Part shown: one piece after another, positions 57,004-64,000 of the stretch | Position numbering within the stretch: position 1 is the stretch's first letter | Layout: the number at the start of each line of letters is the position of its first letter | Origin: Comamonas testosteroni ATCC 11996 | GTDB lineage: Bacteria; Pseudomonadota; Gammaproteobacteria; Burkholderiales; Burkholderiaceae_C | Direction of reading: 5' to 3' | DNA: 64,000 nucleotides | Assembly: GCF_000241525.1 (NCBI RefSeq) | Contig: NZ_AHIL01000004.1 | Location: 62,001 to 126,000 of the forward strand | Translations under genes and position numbers: made by a program | Notes under the pieces: model-generated | The model's input: the letters and a program-made list of their open reading frames with translations, nothing else | What the model was told of the DNA's origin: nothing | The model's database searches: none

Positions 57004-57483
57004 ATGGTCAGCAAAAACACGATTTGTCTCTGGTACGAAAGCGAGGCACTGGAAGCCGCCAGGTTTTACGCCCAGACTTTTCCCGACAGCGCCGTGGGCG
57101 CGGTTCACCACGCACCGGGCGACTACCCGTCCGGCAAGCAGGGCGATGTATTGACGGTCGAATTCACGGTCATGGGAATCCCCTGCCTGGGCCTGAACGG
57201 CGGCCCTGTCTTCAAGCACAACGAGGCGTTTTCGTTTCAGGTCGCGACCGACGATCAGGAGGAAACGGACCGGCTGTGGAATGCCATCGTCGGCAATGGC
57301 GGCCAGGAGAGTCAGTGCGGCTGGTGCAAGGACCGCTGGGGGCTGTCCTGGCAGATCACGCCGCGTGTGCTGACCACAGCCATTGCCGACCCGGACCGCG
57401 CGGCGGCCAAACGGGCTTTTGAAGCCATGATGGAGATGAGGAAGATCGATATCGCCGTCATCGAGGCTGCCTGGCGCGGCTAG
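57004..57483 (+). CDS. VOC-superfamily (PhnB/3-demethylubiquinone methyltransferase-like) protein
   Basis: This 159-residue protein has the PhnB-like glyoxalase/VOC pattern: TICLWYESEALEAARFYAQTFPDSAVG, VLTVEFTVMGIPCLGLNGGPVFKHNEAFSFQVATDDQEETDRLWNAI and CGWCKDRWGLSWQITPRVL. The start MVSKNTICLW follows a CAGGAGAGCCAAG leader. Family members bind divalent metals; the specific reaction is unknown. Confidence 0.88.
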   Translation: MVSKNTICLWYESEALEAARFYAQTFPDSAVGAVHHAPGDYPSGKQGDVLTVEFTVMGIPCLGLNGGPVFKHNEAFSFQVATDDQEETDRLWNAIVGNGGQESQCGWCKDRWGLSWQITPRVLTTAIADPDRAAAKRAFEAMMEMRKIDIAVIEAAWRG

Positions 57484-57790
57484 GCAAGGCTGCGAAAGGC
57501 TGGCGGGCGGCATTCATTGTCGCGGCACAGCTGTGACGGGCCCAGTCGGTCCGGCCCAAGGGCGCATCGGGGCGCCCGCATGCGCTGGCGCACTTTGCCA
57601 AGCTTTGAGCGTCCTGGGGCAAACGCTTTGCGGACAGCTCTCCTACAGTGAAATTGCTTTCAATTTCGACGATCCGGTACCTGCCGGCCGGTGTTGCCCA
57701 TGTCTTCTGAATGCCTGGCGGCAGTGCACAGGATGGGCAAGCCGAGGCCGTGGCTGTGCGTCGAAGCCCGCATTCACTTGGAGACATGTC
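57484..57790. other. 307-base leader of the BKACE gene
   Basis: No gene is seen. It holds an inverted repeat GAAATTG (57650-57656) / CAATTTC (57661-57667), and GGAGA seven bases before the BKACE ATG. Confidence 0.6.
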
Positions 57791-58849
57791 ATGAACTTTC
57801 TCGACGGCCACCTGTTCCCCGAAAACCAGCAACCCTTGATCATTACTGCGGCGCCCTATGCTCCGGGCTGGCTGCCTTCGGACTTCCCCGAAGACATTCC
57901 CGTCAGCATGGAGGCGCAGATCCAGAAAGCCGTGGACTGCTATAACGCGGGCGCCACGGTGCTGCACCTGCATGTGCGCGAGCTGGACGGCAAGGGCAGC
58001 AAGCGCCTGTCCAAGTTCAACGAACTGATCGCCGGCGTGCGCAAGGCCGTGCCCGAGATGATCATCCAGGTCGGCGGCTCCATCAGCTTTGCTCCCGAAG
58101 ACGAAGGTCAGGCGGCCAAATGGCTCTCTGACGACACCCGCCACATGCTGGCCGATCTGGACCCGGTGCCCGATCAGGTGACGGTGACGGTAAACACCTC
58201 GCAGATGAACGTGACCGATCAGGCCGAAGATGCGGACTTCGCGGGCACCTCGCGCGCCAATCCCACGCTGTTCAATGCCTACAAGGAAATGACCGTGCCC
58301 GCCCAGCCGGGCTGGGTGGAGGAGCATGTGCGCCGCCTGACCAAGGCCGGCATCCAGAGCGCCTTCCAGTGCTACAACCTGAACAGCTTCGAGTCGGTGG
58401 AGCGCCTGATGCGCCGTGGCTTCTACATGGGCCCGCTGGTCATGAACTGGGTGGCGATTGCCGGCGGCATGGATACGCCCAGTCTGTACAGTCTGGCCAA
58501 CTTTGTGCGCGCCGTGCCCGATGGCGCCGTGCTGACCGTGGAAAGCAATGTGCGCAACGTGCTGCCCGTGAACATGTGGGGCATTGCCGCCGGTCTGCAT
58601 GTGCGCTGCGGCACCGAAGACTGTCTGTGGAACCAGACGCGCACCGAGAAGGCCAGCACCGTCTCGCAGATCGAGCAACTGGTGCGCATCTCGCGCGAAT
58701 TCGGCCGCCCTGTCGCTACCGCCAGGCAGGCGCGCGAGATCAGCAAGATCGGCGTGTTCTACGACAGCGTGGAGGAAAGCCTGGCCGCCAACGGCTTTGC
58801 GCCCAACCGGCCCGGTGCCAACCAGGGTTTCCTCAGGAAGACCTCCTGA
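57791..58849 (+). CDS. BKACE-family beta-keto acid cleavage enzyme
   Basis: This 352-residue protein belongs to the 3-keto-5-aminohexanoate cleavage (BKACE, DUF849) family. ITAAPYAPGWLPSDFPEDIPVSMEAQ, the zinc-binding GATVLHLHVRELDGKGS and SNVRNVLPVNMWGIAAGLHVRCGTEDCLW are characteristic. These enzymes cleave a beta-keto acid using acetyl-CoA to yield acetoacetate and an acyl-CoA. The start at 57791 has GGAGA upstream. The substrate is not determined. Confidence 0.9.
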   Translation: MNFLDGHLFPENQQPLIITAAPYAPGWLPSDFPEDIPVSMEAQIQKAVDCYNAGATVLHLHVRELDGKGSKRLSKFNELIAGVRKAVPEMIIQVGGSISFAPEDEGQAAKWLSDDTRHMLADLDPVPDQVTVTVNTSQMNVTDQAEDADFAGTSRANPTLFNAYKEMTVPAQPGWVEEHVRRLTKAGIQSAFQCYNLNSFESVERLMRRGFYMGPLVMNWVAIAGGMDTPSLYSLANFVRAVPDGAVLTVESNVRNVLPVNMWGIAAGLHVRCGTEDCLWNQTRTEKASTVSQIEQLVRISREFGRPVATARQAREISKIGVFYDSVEESLAANGFAPNRPGANQGFLRKTS

Positions 58850-58893
58850 TCCTCCGGAGCCGGCTTTGCCGAATCTGAACCGACATGCGCAAG

Positions 58894-58917
58894 AGGCCTC
58901 CATCTGGAGGCCTTTTT
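58894..58917 (+). terminator. Terminator after BKACE gene
   Basis: AGGCCTCC / GGAGGCCT with ATCT loop and T run, 45 bases past the stop. Confidence 0.9.
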
Positions 58918-59134
58918 CATGTCCGGATGATGGTGTGGCAGGCCCGCAAGAATGGCTGCGGCAAGGTCGGGGTCGGGCCTGATGCCGGTGCCCGAAAGCG
59001 CCTGGGCCGGGTCAGGCCCTGCCAACCGGAAAGGGGCACGGTATGCGCGCCAGGCATCGCGGTGCGGCCGACGCAAGACAGAGCCGGTCAGGGCCTGGCG
59101 AGCCGGGCGTTCAGGCTGTTGGAGATGAGGAAAA

Positions 59135-59225
59135 AATAATAGCTGCCTGCGCTTGTTTTCAAAGCGTTTCAGGCAGCTATGTCTTTGCTTTCGAGAGTAA
59201 GCAAGCGATACCAGCTATTGTTTTT
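59135..59225. repeat. AT-rich dispersed intergenic element (TAGCT family), copy g
   Basis: AATAGCTGCCTGCGCTTG is followed by AAAGCGTTTCAGGCAGCTA; the outer words form an inverted repeat. The clearest copy in the window. Confidence 0.6.
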
Positions 59226-59301
59226 GTGCAGCCCCGCTGTGCGACGGCGACGGCGCCGGTGGCTGTAATGGCTGGTCAGAAAAGTGGCTCAGATGGCTCG
59301 C

Positions 59302-60144
59302 TCAAAAAGGCTTGTCACCGATGATGGCTGCGCGCTCCATCTTGCGCGCGGCGGGCCAGTAGTCTTGCACGGCGTAATGCTGGGTGCAGCGGTTGTCCCA
59401 CATGGCGACGCTGCCGGGCTTCCAGCGAAAGCGCACCTGGTACTCAGGGATGGCCGCCTGGCTGATCAGGTAGTTCAGCAGCATGCTGGCACCGGGCGTC
59501 TTGTCCTGGCCATAGCGCACGTTCTCGGGCGTGTGGTAGTTGGCAAAGTGGGTGGTGAAGCTGCAGACGTAGAGAACCTTCTCGCCGGTTTCGGGGTGGG
59601 TACGCACCACGGGATGCTCGACCGGGGGATGCTGGCGGCCCAGCTCCAGACGCTTTTCTTCGGGCATGACGGCACCGAAGCCATGCTCGATGCTGGACTT
59701 GGCCTTGAGGCCGGCTATCTTCTGCTTGATGTCTTCGGGCAGATTGCGGTAAGCCTCGGCCATATTGACCCAGATGGTGTCGCCACCGACGGCCGGGCCT
59801 TCGATGCAGCGCAGCACGCAGCCCATGGTCGGGTTCTCGCGCCACTGGCCGTCGCTGTGATAGGTGTTCTCGTAGTTTTCGCGCTTTTCGCTGCGGTAGA
59901 TCTGCACCAGACCGGGGTGGTCGGGGTCGCTGCCGGCCACGGGGTGGTCCTCCAGATCGCCGAAGTGGCGGGCAAAGCCCACATGCTCGGCCCGCGTGAT
60001 GTCCTGATCGCGGAAGAACAGCACCTTGTGCTGCAGCAGCAGGGCGCGAATTTCCTCGGCCAGGCCCTTGTCGCGGGACGCATCGCCGAGGTGGATGTCG
60101 GAAACCTCAGCGCCGATGCTGCAGGTCAGTTGTTCGACTTTCAT
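59302..60144 (-). CDS. TauD/TfdA family 2-oxoglutarate-dependent dioxygenase
   Basis: This 280-residue protein is a nonhaem iron dioxygenase. The facial triad is visible: HSDGQW (HxD) near residue 96 and the distal His in CTQHYAVQDYWP; the Arg that binds 2-oxoglutarate is in KMERAAI. CSIGAEVSDIHLGDA at the N-terminus is TauD-like. Relatives oxygenate taurine, 2,4-D or other small acids; the substrate here is not shown. AGGAG precedes the ATG. It is not in the taurine island. It is divergent from an AraC-type regulator. Confidence 0.88.
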   Translation of the reverse strand: MKVEQLTCSIGAEVSDIHLGDASRDKGLAEEIRALLLQHKVLFFRDQDITRAEHVGFARHFGDLEDHPVAGSDPDHPGLVQIYRSEKRENYENTYHSDGQWRENPTMGCVLRCIEGPAVGGDTIWVNMAEAYRNLPEDIKQKIAGLKAKSSIEHGFGAVMPEEKRLELGRQHPPVEHPVVRTHPETGEKVLYVCSFTTHFANYHTPENVRYGQDKTPGASMLLNYLISQAAIPEYQVRFRWKPGSVAMWDNRCTQHYAVQDYWPAARKMERAAIIGDKPF

Positions 60145-60493
60145 GGTCTTCTCCTAAGTACCCGGCAAGGCCTTGATGCAGGGCGCCGCCGTCTGATGGA
60201 AAAATTCTCGGCGCAGCAACGGCCGCAGGGCTTGACCGATCGCGTCAGCTTGTTGCCCTCTTGGGTGGGTGCAAGGAAAACCCTAGGGGCGGGCCTGGGG
60301 TGTCATGAAGTGGGCGTATCTGCGCGCCGAACCGTCATATCTGTCGTGATCTACTGGTATCCATTGATTGACTGCTTGTCGTGATATTGATACACATCAA
60401 CACCCGAAATGCAGGTTGCCCTTGAGGCCTGTTTCCATCCATGAAATCCGGGCCTGTTGCGCAGTACCCGGGTCAACCGTTTTCCTGGTCACG
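60145..60493. other. 349-base divergent promoter region, dioxygenase and AraC-type gene
   Basis: No gene is seen. It contains direct repeats TGTCGTGAT at 60342-60350 and 60377-60385, 35 bases apart, a spacing of a few helical turns, possibly sites for the AraC-type regulator. Confidence 0.55.
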
Positions 60494-61510
60494 ATGAAGC
60501 CCCGTATCCGAAGTGTGAGCCTGTGCAAATACGCCAAGGTGGCGAATGAGCTCGGCATCGATCCGCTGCGCATGTTCCGCCAGGTGGGGCTGGATCACAG
60601 CTGTCTGAGCTCTCCCGACCTCATGGTTCCCGAAGCGGCGTTTGCGCAGTTGCTCGAGGCTTCGTCCGCCCAGGCCGGCCAGGCGTCGCTGGGCCTGCTC
60701 ATGGGCTCGCATTGGCGTCTGTCCGACTTCGGGCCGATCAGCCTGCTGCTGCAGCACCAGGCCAGCCTCTCCAGCATGCTCAAGACCTTCAAGGACTATG
60801 ACCACATGATCAGCACCACCGTGGGCACGGAGGTTGTGACCCAGGGGCGTTATTCCATCATCCAGCTGAACCTGGATACCGAGCGCGAGAGTCCGGGGCG
60901 CCACCCGGTTGAGCTGGGCATCACGGCGCTGATGAGTCTGTGCCGCTATCAGCTGGGCAAGCACTGGAGCCCGGCCAGCATCCACTTCTCGCACAGCGCA
61001 CCGGGCAGCACCATGAGCCATCGCCGCGTGCTGGGCAGCGAGATCGTGTTCGGCTCGGACTTCGATGGCATCGTGGTGAGCAACGAAGATCTGGAGGCCG
61101 TCGATGCCGATCACGACAGCCTGATGGAGAGCCACGCCCGCAGCCTCATGGAGAGCCATGCACCGCGGCCCATGGCCAGATCGCTGGAGCAGCAGGTGCG
61201 TAGCACCTTGCAGTCGCTGCTGCCCCACGGCCGCCACAGCATTGCCCATGTGGCCGGCGCGCTCGGCTATACGGCCCGTTCGCTGCAGCGGCACCTGGAA
61301 ACCCAGAACACCAGCTTTCAGGAAACGCTGGACGCCGTGCGCAGCCAGGCCGCGCTGCGTGCGCTGCAGAATCCGCAGCTGTCGGTGAGCGAAGCGGCAG
61401 CCCAGACCGGCTTTGCCGAGAACAGCTCATTCACGCGCTGGTTCAGCAAGCATTTTCAGCAAAGCCCCAGCAGCTGGCGCCAGCAGAATCTGAGCCGCAG
61501 GCTGTCCTGA
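60494..61510 (+). CDS. AraC-family transcriptional regulator with arabinose-binding-like N-terminal domain
   Basis: This 338-residue AraC-family regulator has the N-terminal ligand domain of the OruR/ArgR-like group (VANELGIDPLRMFRQVGLDHSCLSSPDLMVPEAAFAQLLE) and a C-terminal AraC domain (HVAGALGYTARSLQRHLETQNTSFQETLDAVRSQAALRALQNPQLSVSEAAAQTGFAENSSFTRWFSKHFQQSPSSWR). Between them a 24-base tandem duplication doubles SLMESHA. It likely regulates the divergent dioxygenase gene. The start MKPRIRSVSL is chosen over a much longer open frame. Confidence 0.85.
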   Translation: MKPRIRSVSLCKYAKVANELGIDPLRMFRQVGLDHSCLSSPDLMVPEAAFAQLLEASSAQAGQASLGLLMGSHWRLSDFGPISLLLQHQASLSSMLKTFKDYDHMISTTVGTEVVTQGRYSIIQLNLDTERESPGRHPVELGITALMSLCRYQLGKHWSPASIHFSHSAPGSTMSHRRVLGSEIVFGSDFDGIVVSNEDLEAVDADHDSLMESHARSLMESHAPRPMARSLEQQVRSTLQSLLPHGRHSIAHVAGALGYTARSLQRHLETQNTSFQETLDAVRSQAALRALQNPQLSVSEAAAQTGFAENSSFTRWFSKHFQQSPSSWRQQNLSRRLS

Positions 61511-61548
61511 GAACGCAAAGACATTCCAGGACCTCTTTCCGAATGAAG

Positions 61549-61573
61549 ACGCCAGGCTGCGCGCTGGCGTTTT
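61549..61573 (+). terminator. Terminator after AraC-type gene
   Basis: ACGCCAG / CTGGCGT with an 8-base loop and TTTT, between the converging araC-type and lysR-type genes. Confidence 0.7.
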
Positions 61574-61583
61574 GCATTGCGGC

Positions 61584-62501
61584 TCAGGGCTGGGGCATCG
61601 CGGCCAGCCGGGTGGCTTCGGGCTGGGCCTTGGCCAGCAGAAAATCGATGCAGGTACGCACGGCCTTGGTCTGATGCCGGTTGGGCAGGTAGAGCAGATA
61701 CATGTGGGTGCCGAAAATGCTGAGCCGGTACTCATCCAGCGTGCTCAGAACCTCGCCCGTGGCCAGCTTGTCCTGCACCACATAGTCGGGCACCAGGCCT
61801 ACCCCCAGGCCGGCCAGGATGCCGTCGCGAAGAAAAGGGAAATGCTCGGAGATCATGGTGGGCTCCAGCATCACCTCGTGGCGCTCGGTGCCCAGATAGG
61901 CGGCCAGGCGCAATTGCCGCCCCGTGACGCCGGCGGTGATCAGCGGGCTGGCGCGCAGTGCATGCAGGGTTCTGGGCAGGCCGTGGGTCTGCGCATATTC
62001 ACGGGAGGCGCAGGCCAGGTAGCGCACCGTGCCCAGGCTGCGCGCCACCAGGGACAGCGGCGGCTCCTGGATCACGCGCACGATGATGTCCACATCGTCG
62101 CGCAGATTGTCGGCCCGGTTCTCGAACAGCACGTCGAGCACGATGCCCGGGTACAGGCGCTTGAACTCGATCAGCCACTCGCTCATCACGATCTGGCCGT
62201 AGCCGCTGGGCACGCTGATGCCCACACGCCCCTGCAGGCTCTGGCCCAGCGCCGTGATGGCCTCGCGTGCGGCCAGCATTTCGTTGTGGATGTTGCGCCC
62301 GTGCTCGTACAGGCGCATGCCGATCTCCGTGGGCTCCACGCGGCGCGTGGTGCGCTTGACCAGTTGCACGCCCACGGATTTTTCCAGCTGGGTCAGGTGA
62401 TAGCTCACATTGGCGCGCGTCATCTTGAGCTTGCGCGCCGCCTGACTGAGATTGCCGCTATCGATGATTTCGACCAGCAGGGTCAGCGATTGGGAGTCCA
62501 T
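61584..62501 (-). CDS. LysR-family transcriptional regulator
   Basis: This 305-residue LysR protein has the N-terminal helix-turn-helix (IIDSGNLSQAARKLKMTRANVSYHLTQLEKSVGVQLVKRTTRRVEPTEIG) and the effector domain of the group that begins GRVGISVPSGYGQIVMSEWLIEF. It is divergent from the beta-oxidation gene that starts 112 bases away, so it may control it. The start MDSQSLTLLV is chosen over an ATG 12 codons upstream. Confidence 0.9.
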   Translation of the reverse strand: MDSQSLTLLVEIIDSGNLSQAARKLKMTRANVSYHLTQLEKSVGVQLVKRTTRRVEPTEIGMRLYEHGRNIHNEMLAAREAITALGQSLQGRVGISVPSGYGQIVMSEWLIEFKRLYPGIVLDVLFENRADNLRDDVDIIVRVIQEPPLSLVARSLGTVRYLACASREYAQTHGLPRTLHALRASPLITAGVTGRQLRLAAYLGTERHEVMLEPTMISEHFPFLRDGILAGLGVGLVPDYVVQDKLATGEVLSTLDEYRLSIFGTHMYLLYLPNRHQTKAVRTCIDFLLAKAQPEATRLAAMPQP

Positions 62502-62613
62502 GGCGTGTTTGTCCAATTTCCTTTGACAGTCTGTCAATGATTCATGGGATTGTTAGAAAACATTGTCGTCGTAAGAATAAAGCCCATTCCATAAAGAGAT
62601 TCAGGAGACACGC

Positions 62614-64000
62614 ATGACCGCCCAAGCCAGCACCTCTGTCGTCGAACTCAGGCAAGACGGTGACGTCCTGCTCGTCAGCGTCAACAATCCGCCCGTCAAT
62701 GCGCTGGGCGCTGCCGTGCGCCAGGGGCTGATGGCGGCCATGGAGCAGGCCGATGCCAGCGCCGCGGTCAAGGCCGTGGTCATCGTGGGCGAGGGCAAGG
62801 CGTTCATCGCCGGTGCCGATATCCGCGAATTTGGCAAGCCCCCGGTCCAGCCTTTCCTGCCCGATGTCTGCAACCGTATCGAGGCCTGCAGCAAGCCCGT
62901 GGTGGCCGTGATCCACGGCGCGGCACTGGGCGGCGGTCTGGAGATCGCCATGTCGGCGCATTACCGCCTGGCGCTGCCTGGCGCGAAGCTGGGTCTGCCC
63001 GAAGTCTCTCTGGGTCTGCTGCCCGGCGCTGGCGGCACCCAGCGTGCGCCGCGCCTGATGGGCGTGAAGGCCGCAACCGAGCTGATGCTCAGCGGCCAGC
63101 AGATCGGTGCCAAAGCCGGACTGGCTGCCGGTCTGGTGGACAAGCCGGACGATGGCACGGACCCCGTGGCTGCGGGCCTGGCCTATGCGCGTGAGTTGCT
63201 GGCGCAGGGCGCGCCGCTGCGTCCCGTCAGCGCCACGCCGGGTCGTCTGGCCGACAAGGCCGCCGCCCAGGCAGAACTCGATGCGCTGCGTGCCGACACG
63301 GCCAAGAAGTCGCGCGGTCTGTTTTCGCCGCTGAAGATCATCGATTGCGTGCAGGCCGCGCTGGATCTGCCTTTTGCCGAAGGCCTGAAGTTCGAGCGTA
63401 CCCAGTTTCTGGCCTGTATCGACAGCCCGCAGCGTGCCGGCCTGATCCACGCCTTCTTTGCCGAGCGCGAGACGGCCAAGATTCCCGAAGCCCGTGCCGC
63501 CCAGCCACGCGCCTTCAGCAAGATTGCCATCATCGGCGGCGGCACCATGGGCGCGGGCATCACCGTCTCGGCGCTGGATGCCGGCCTGGTCGTGACCATG
63601 ATCGAGCGCGATGCCGAATCCATCGCACGCGGACAGGCCAACGTGGAAAAGGTCTACAACGGCCTGATCGCCAAGGGTCGCATGAGCGAGGAGGCCAAGG
63701 CCGCTATTCTTGCGCGCTATACGCCCTCGACCCGCTATGACGAAATTGCCGATGTGGATCTGGTGATCGAGGCGGTCTTCGAAGACCTGGAGGTCAAGAA
63801 GGCCGTGTTCAAGGAGCTGGACCGTGTCTGCAAGAGCGGCGCCGTGCTGGCCACCAACACCTCGTATCTGGACATCGACGCGATTGCCGCCGTCACCAGC
63901 CGCCCGCAGGATGTGATCGGTCTGCACTTCTTCAGCCCGGCCAACATCATGAAGCTGCTGGAGATCGTCGTGCCTGCCAAGGTGGCGCCCGATGTGGTGA
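62614..64000 (+). CDS. Enoyl-CoA hydratase / 3-hydroxyacyl-CoA dehydrogenase (FadB/FadJ-like, 3' part missing)
   Basis: This is a bifunctional beta-oxidation protein, cut by the right end after 462 codons. The hydratase/isomerase domain has [15 protein letters not shown], the oxyanion motif [14 protein letters not shown] and the catalytic Glu of [19 protein letters not shown]. The dehydrogenase follows from about residue 300 with the NAD motif [14 protein letters not shown] and [15 protein letters not shown], and [15 protein letters not shown] carries the catalytic His. AGGAG precedes the ATG. It is divergent from the LysR gene. It would hydrate an enoyl-CoA and oxidise the product. Confidence 0.92.
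   Translation, partial: MTAQASTSVVELRQDGDVLLVSVNNPPVNALGAAVRQGLMAAMEQADASAAVKAVVIVGEGKAFIAGADIREFGKPPVQPFLPDVCNRIEACSKPVVAVIHGAALGGGLEIAMSAHYRLALPGAKLGLPEVSLGLLPGAGGTQRAPRLMGVKAATELMLSGQQIGAKAGLAAGLVDKPDDGTDPVAAGLAYARELLAQGAPLRPVSATPGRLADKAAAQAELDALRADTAKKSRGLFSPLKIIDCVQAALDLPFAEGLKFERTQFLACIDSPQRAGLIHAFFAERETAKIPEARAAQPRAFSKIAIIGGGTMGAGITVSALDAGLVVTMIERDAESIARGQANVEKVYNGLIAKGRMSEEAKAAILARYTPSTRYDEIADVDLVIEAVFEDLEVKKAVFKELDRVCKSGAVLATNTSYLDIDAIAAVTSRPQDVIGLHFFSPANIMKLLEIVVPAKVAPDVV

Larger units (their letters stand above)
58850..59301. other. 452-base gap after the BKACE gene
   Basis: No gene is seen. It holds the terminator at 58894 and one copy of the TAGCT repeat family (59135-59225), with TAGCTGCCTGCGCTTG and its partial inverted copy GCGTTTCAGGCAGCTA. 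Confidence 0.65.

Noticed and set aside
59302..60144. TauD-like dioxygenase as part of the taurine pathway
   Set aside because: It is more than 30 kb from the taurine module, has no TauR-type site and pairs with its own AraC-type regulator, so taurine is only one possible substrate.

Overview
The window looks like a chromosomal segment of a betaproteobacterium of the family Comamonadaceae, most probably Comamonas. The basis is high GC, Burkholderiales-type gene orders (smr-radC / fkpB-ispH-serS; greB, spoT, rpoZ, gmk, yicC, kinase-phosphatase, rdgB, hemW), an acidic N-terminal extension on GreB, and two dispersed intergenic repeat families that I associate with this family. No phage, plasmid, insertion sequence, CRISPR array or rRNA was seen. 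About 57 protein genes and 4 tRNAs are supported; two genes run off the window ends.

Layout. 1-11 kb: a partial LysR regulator, an MFS exporter overlapping a truncated haemoglobin gene, a periplasmic CpdB-type nucleotidase, a LemA/M48 pair, Smr and RadC, fkpB-ispH, and serS followed by tRNA-Ser(CGA) and tRNA-Arg(ACG). 11.3-27.3 kb: a taurine dissimilation module with tauABC uptake, tauX/tauY taurine dehydrogenase, xsc, pta, the MocR regulator tauR, an amino-acid-type permease, an IclR regulator and a CobS/CobT-like MoxR-VWA pair. 27.5-38.4 kb: two more identical tRNA-Arg(ACG) genes, then core genes from greB to hemW. 38.4-50 kb: envelope proteins (I78, SPOR), acetoacetate-related catabolism (fahA, 3-hydroxybutyrate dehydrogenase, GntR), a large uncharacterised membrane protein, yedE-yedF-dsrE-like sulfur genes, a secreted nuclease and an AraC regulator. 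50-64 kb: an Asp/Glu racemase-like gene, a molybdenum hydroxylase operon with cytochrome c and XdhC, a VOC protein, a BKACE enzyme, a TauD/TfdA dioxygenase divergent from an AraC regulator, and a LysR regulator divergent from a bifunctional beta-oxidation gene cut by the right end.

How the genes work together. Taurine enters through TauABC (possibly also the permease) and is deaminated by TauXY to sulfoacetaldehyde. Xsc converts that to acetyl phosphate plus sulfite, and Pta makes acetyl-CoA. No sulfite exporter or sulfite dehydrogenase was recognised here. Two promoter regions (tauA and tauX) carry the same 33-bp two-half-site element, matching the TauR site I recall from Rhodobacter; xsc instead faces an IclR gene across interleaved inverted repeats.

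Most notable observations: the whole taurine module lies between identical tRNA-Arg genes in direct orientation, with similarity continuing into the terminators; and the IclR-cobS-cobT genes overlap each other and sit inside the module without a visible CobN partner. They are the best candidates in this window for something not yet described.
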